Position numbers and translations under genes: made by a program
In this document: positions 12,994 to 13,811 of the stretch, piece by piece
Layout of the letters: the number at the start of each line of letters is the position of its first letter
Numbering within the stretch: position 1 is the first letter of the stretch
The notes under the pieces: model-generated
Database searches by the model: none
What the model was told of the DNA's origin: nothing
What the model saw: the letters and a program-made list of their open reading frames with translations, nothing else
NCBI GenBank assembly: GCA_027596945.1
Contig: JADGJH010000850.1
Span: forward strand, 1-13,811
Origin: Physocladia obscura
Taxonomy: Eukaryota > Chytridiomycota > Chytridiomycetes > Chytridiales > Chytriomycetaceae
Reading direction: 5' to 3'
DNA length: 13,811 nucleotides

Positions 12994-13811
12994 GACTACA
13001 CAGCCTAGGAGTTTAGCACCAGAGTTTGGTAATACTATTTGAAATTATGACTTTGGATGACCAGTGAAATGGCCATGCTTTGGTGGCTCAGTGCTGACAC
13101 CAATGTTACTGATTTAGTTCAAAAAAGTTACAAGCATACCAAACTCAAAGTTTCCCACACCACCATCTGACTGTTGTGGTTGTTTCAGTCAAGTTTCTCC
13201 AACTGCTGTTCCAGACAGAATTATTTATTTATTAAAAAAAAAAGAAGTTCCAGAACTCACTTAATCAAAGGGCCAAATACCTCTGTCACTCTTTACCCTT
13301 TTTGGTAATAGTTGGCCAAGTAAGCAGCCAAAATATCTGCAACAGTTTCACCAATAGTCATATTAATAGAACTGAATATTGTAATCATACACAACATGGT
13401 TAGCATCATGCCCATCTGTTGAGTTGCCAAAAATTTAAGTCAAGTTCAGACCAACATTGGCTGCACAGTTTCTTCTAATGAAAATTTTTGTTGAAAGAGT
13501 TCAATGAGATTGCAGCTTACTCTGCTGGAAATTAATGCCAGCATCAACAACCTCAGTTAATGACATCCAAATGTCTTAGTGCTTGGCCACAGGTCTAACC
13601 CCAGCATTGGTCATAATATTGGCATTGCAAGCATTGTTTCTAACATCAATATAAAATAATCAATGAATGGCAGAATGGTTGGTGTTGGTGCAATTTCAGC
13701 AAAACTTAGTCCTGTAGGTGTTGAGTAGAGTTGAAAGCCTTTAGGAAAGAGGTGTCAGACTACAAGTTATCAGTTTTTGTGTATATTTGTAAGTCTGCTG
13801 TGGGTTTCACT

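Larger units (their letters stand above)
11941..13811. other. CpG-depleted, transposon-like flank
   Basis: About 1.9 kb with only two CpG dinucleotides (12079-12080 and one near 12693). No intact gene is present. It holds a possible copia protease remnant (12631-12760) and a fold-back element (12889-12993). Between 13260 and 13811 short coherent-looking stretches occur in several frames on both strands (for example TIGETVADILAAYLANYYQK on the minus strand) but are broken by stops and match nothing I can name. The composition is like that of 1-3319. Confidence 0.6.

Noticed and set aside
13260..13811. Short-chain dehydrogenase-like or transporter-like fragments
   Set aside because: Several frames on both strands look equally coherent (for example MTNAGV on the minus strand), all are broken by stops, and no family-specific set of motifs is present.

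Overview
The window looks like a compact block of nuclear genes from an early-diverging fungus, probably chytrid-like, set between two decayed, AT-rich, transposon-bearing stretches. Three intron-rich genes could be reconstructed exon by exon, all on the minus strand. The fungal assignment rests on a Pkc1-type protein kinase C (HR1-HR1-C2-C1-C1-kinase order). The chytrid-like placement is inference from intron density (21 short introns in three genes) and from the presence of a peroxisomal alpha-methylacyl-CoA racemase; no lineage marker was tested.

Layout. 1-979: 3' part of a dead Ty1/copia pol gene on the plus strand (end of reverse transcriptase, RNase H), followed by a polypurine tract at 1191-1200 and the start of a 3' LTR at 1201. 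1504-3312: AT-rich, nearly CpG-free DNA with no recognisable gene. 3313-4836 (minus): alpha-methylacyl-CoA racemase, six exons, 409 aa, ending in the peroxisomal signal SRL. 4944-6206 (minus): mitochondrial thiamine pyrophosphate carrier, six exons, 320 aa. 6207-7270: intergenic DNA with a weakly supported two-exon small ORF (6658-7032, minus), an E2F-like motif, a CACGTG palindrome and a poly(A) signal for the next gene. 7271-11531 (minus): PKC1, twelve exons, 1105 aa. 11532-11940: PKC1 upstream region. 11941-13811: a second CpG-starved block with a possible copia protease remnant and a 105-bp fold-back element able to form a three-armed cloverleaf.

How the genes relate. Pkc1 is the Rho-controlled kinase of the fungal cell-wall integrity pathway. 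The racemase prepares 2-methyl-branched acyl-CoAs for peroxisomal beta-oxidation, and the carrier imports thiamine pyrophosphate into mitochondria. They form no operon-like unit; the same orientation and short spacing between racemase and carrier are probably incidental.

The most striking large-scale signal is the CpG boundary: I count 7 CpG dinucleotides in 1-3319 and 2 in 11941-13811, against 17 in just 180 bases of racemase coding sequence (3421-3600). That is what long-term cytosine methylation of transposon DNA around an unmethylated gene island would leave. No wholly new multi-gene system was found; the best leads are this compartment boundary, the cloverleaf element, the frequent GTT 5' splice sites and the unusual Pkc1 pseudosubstrate.
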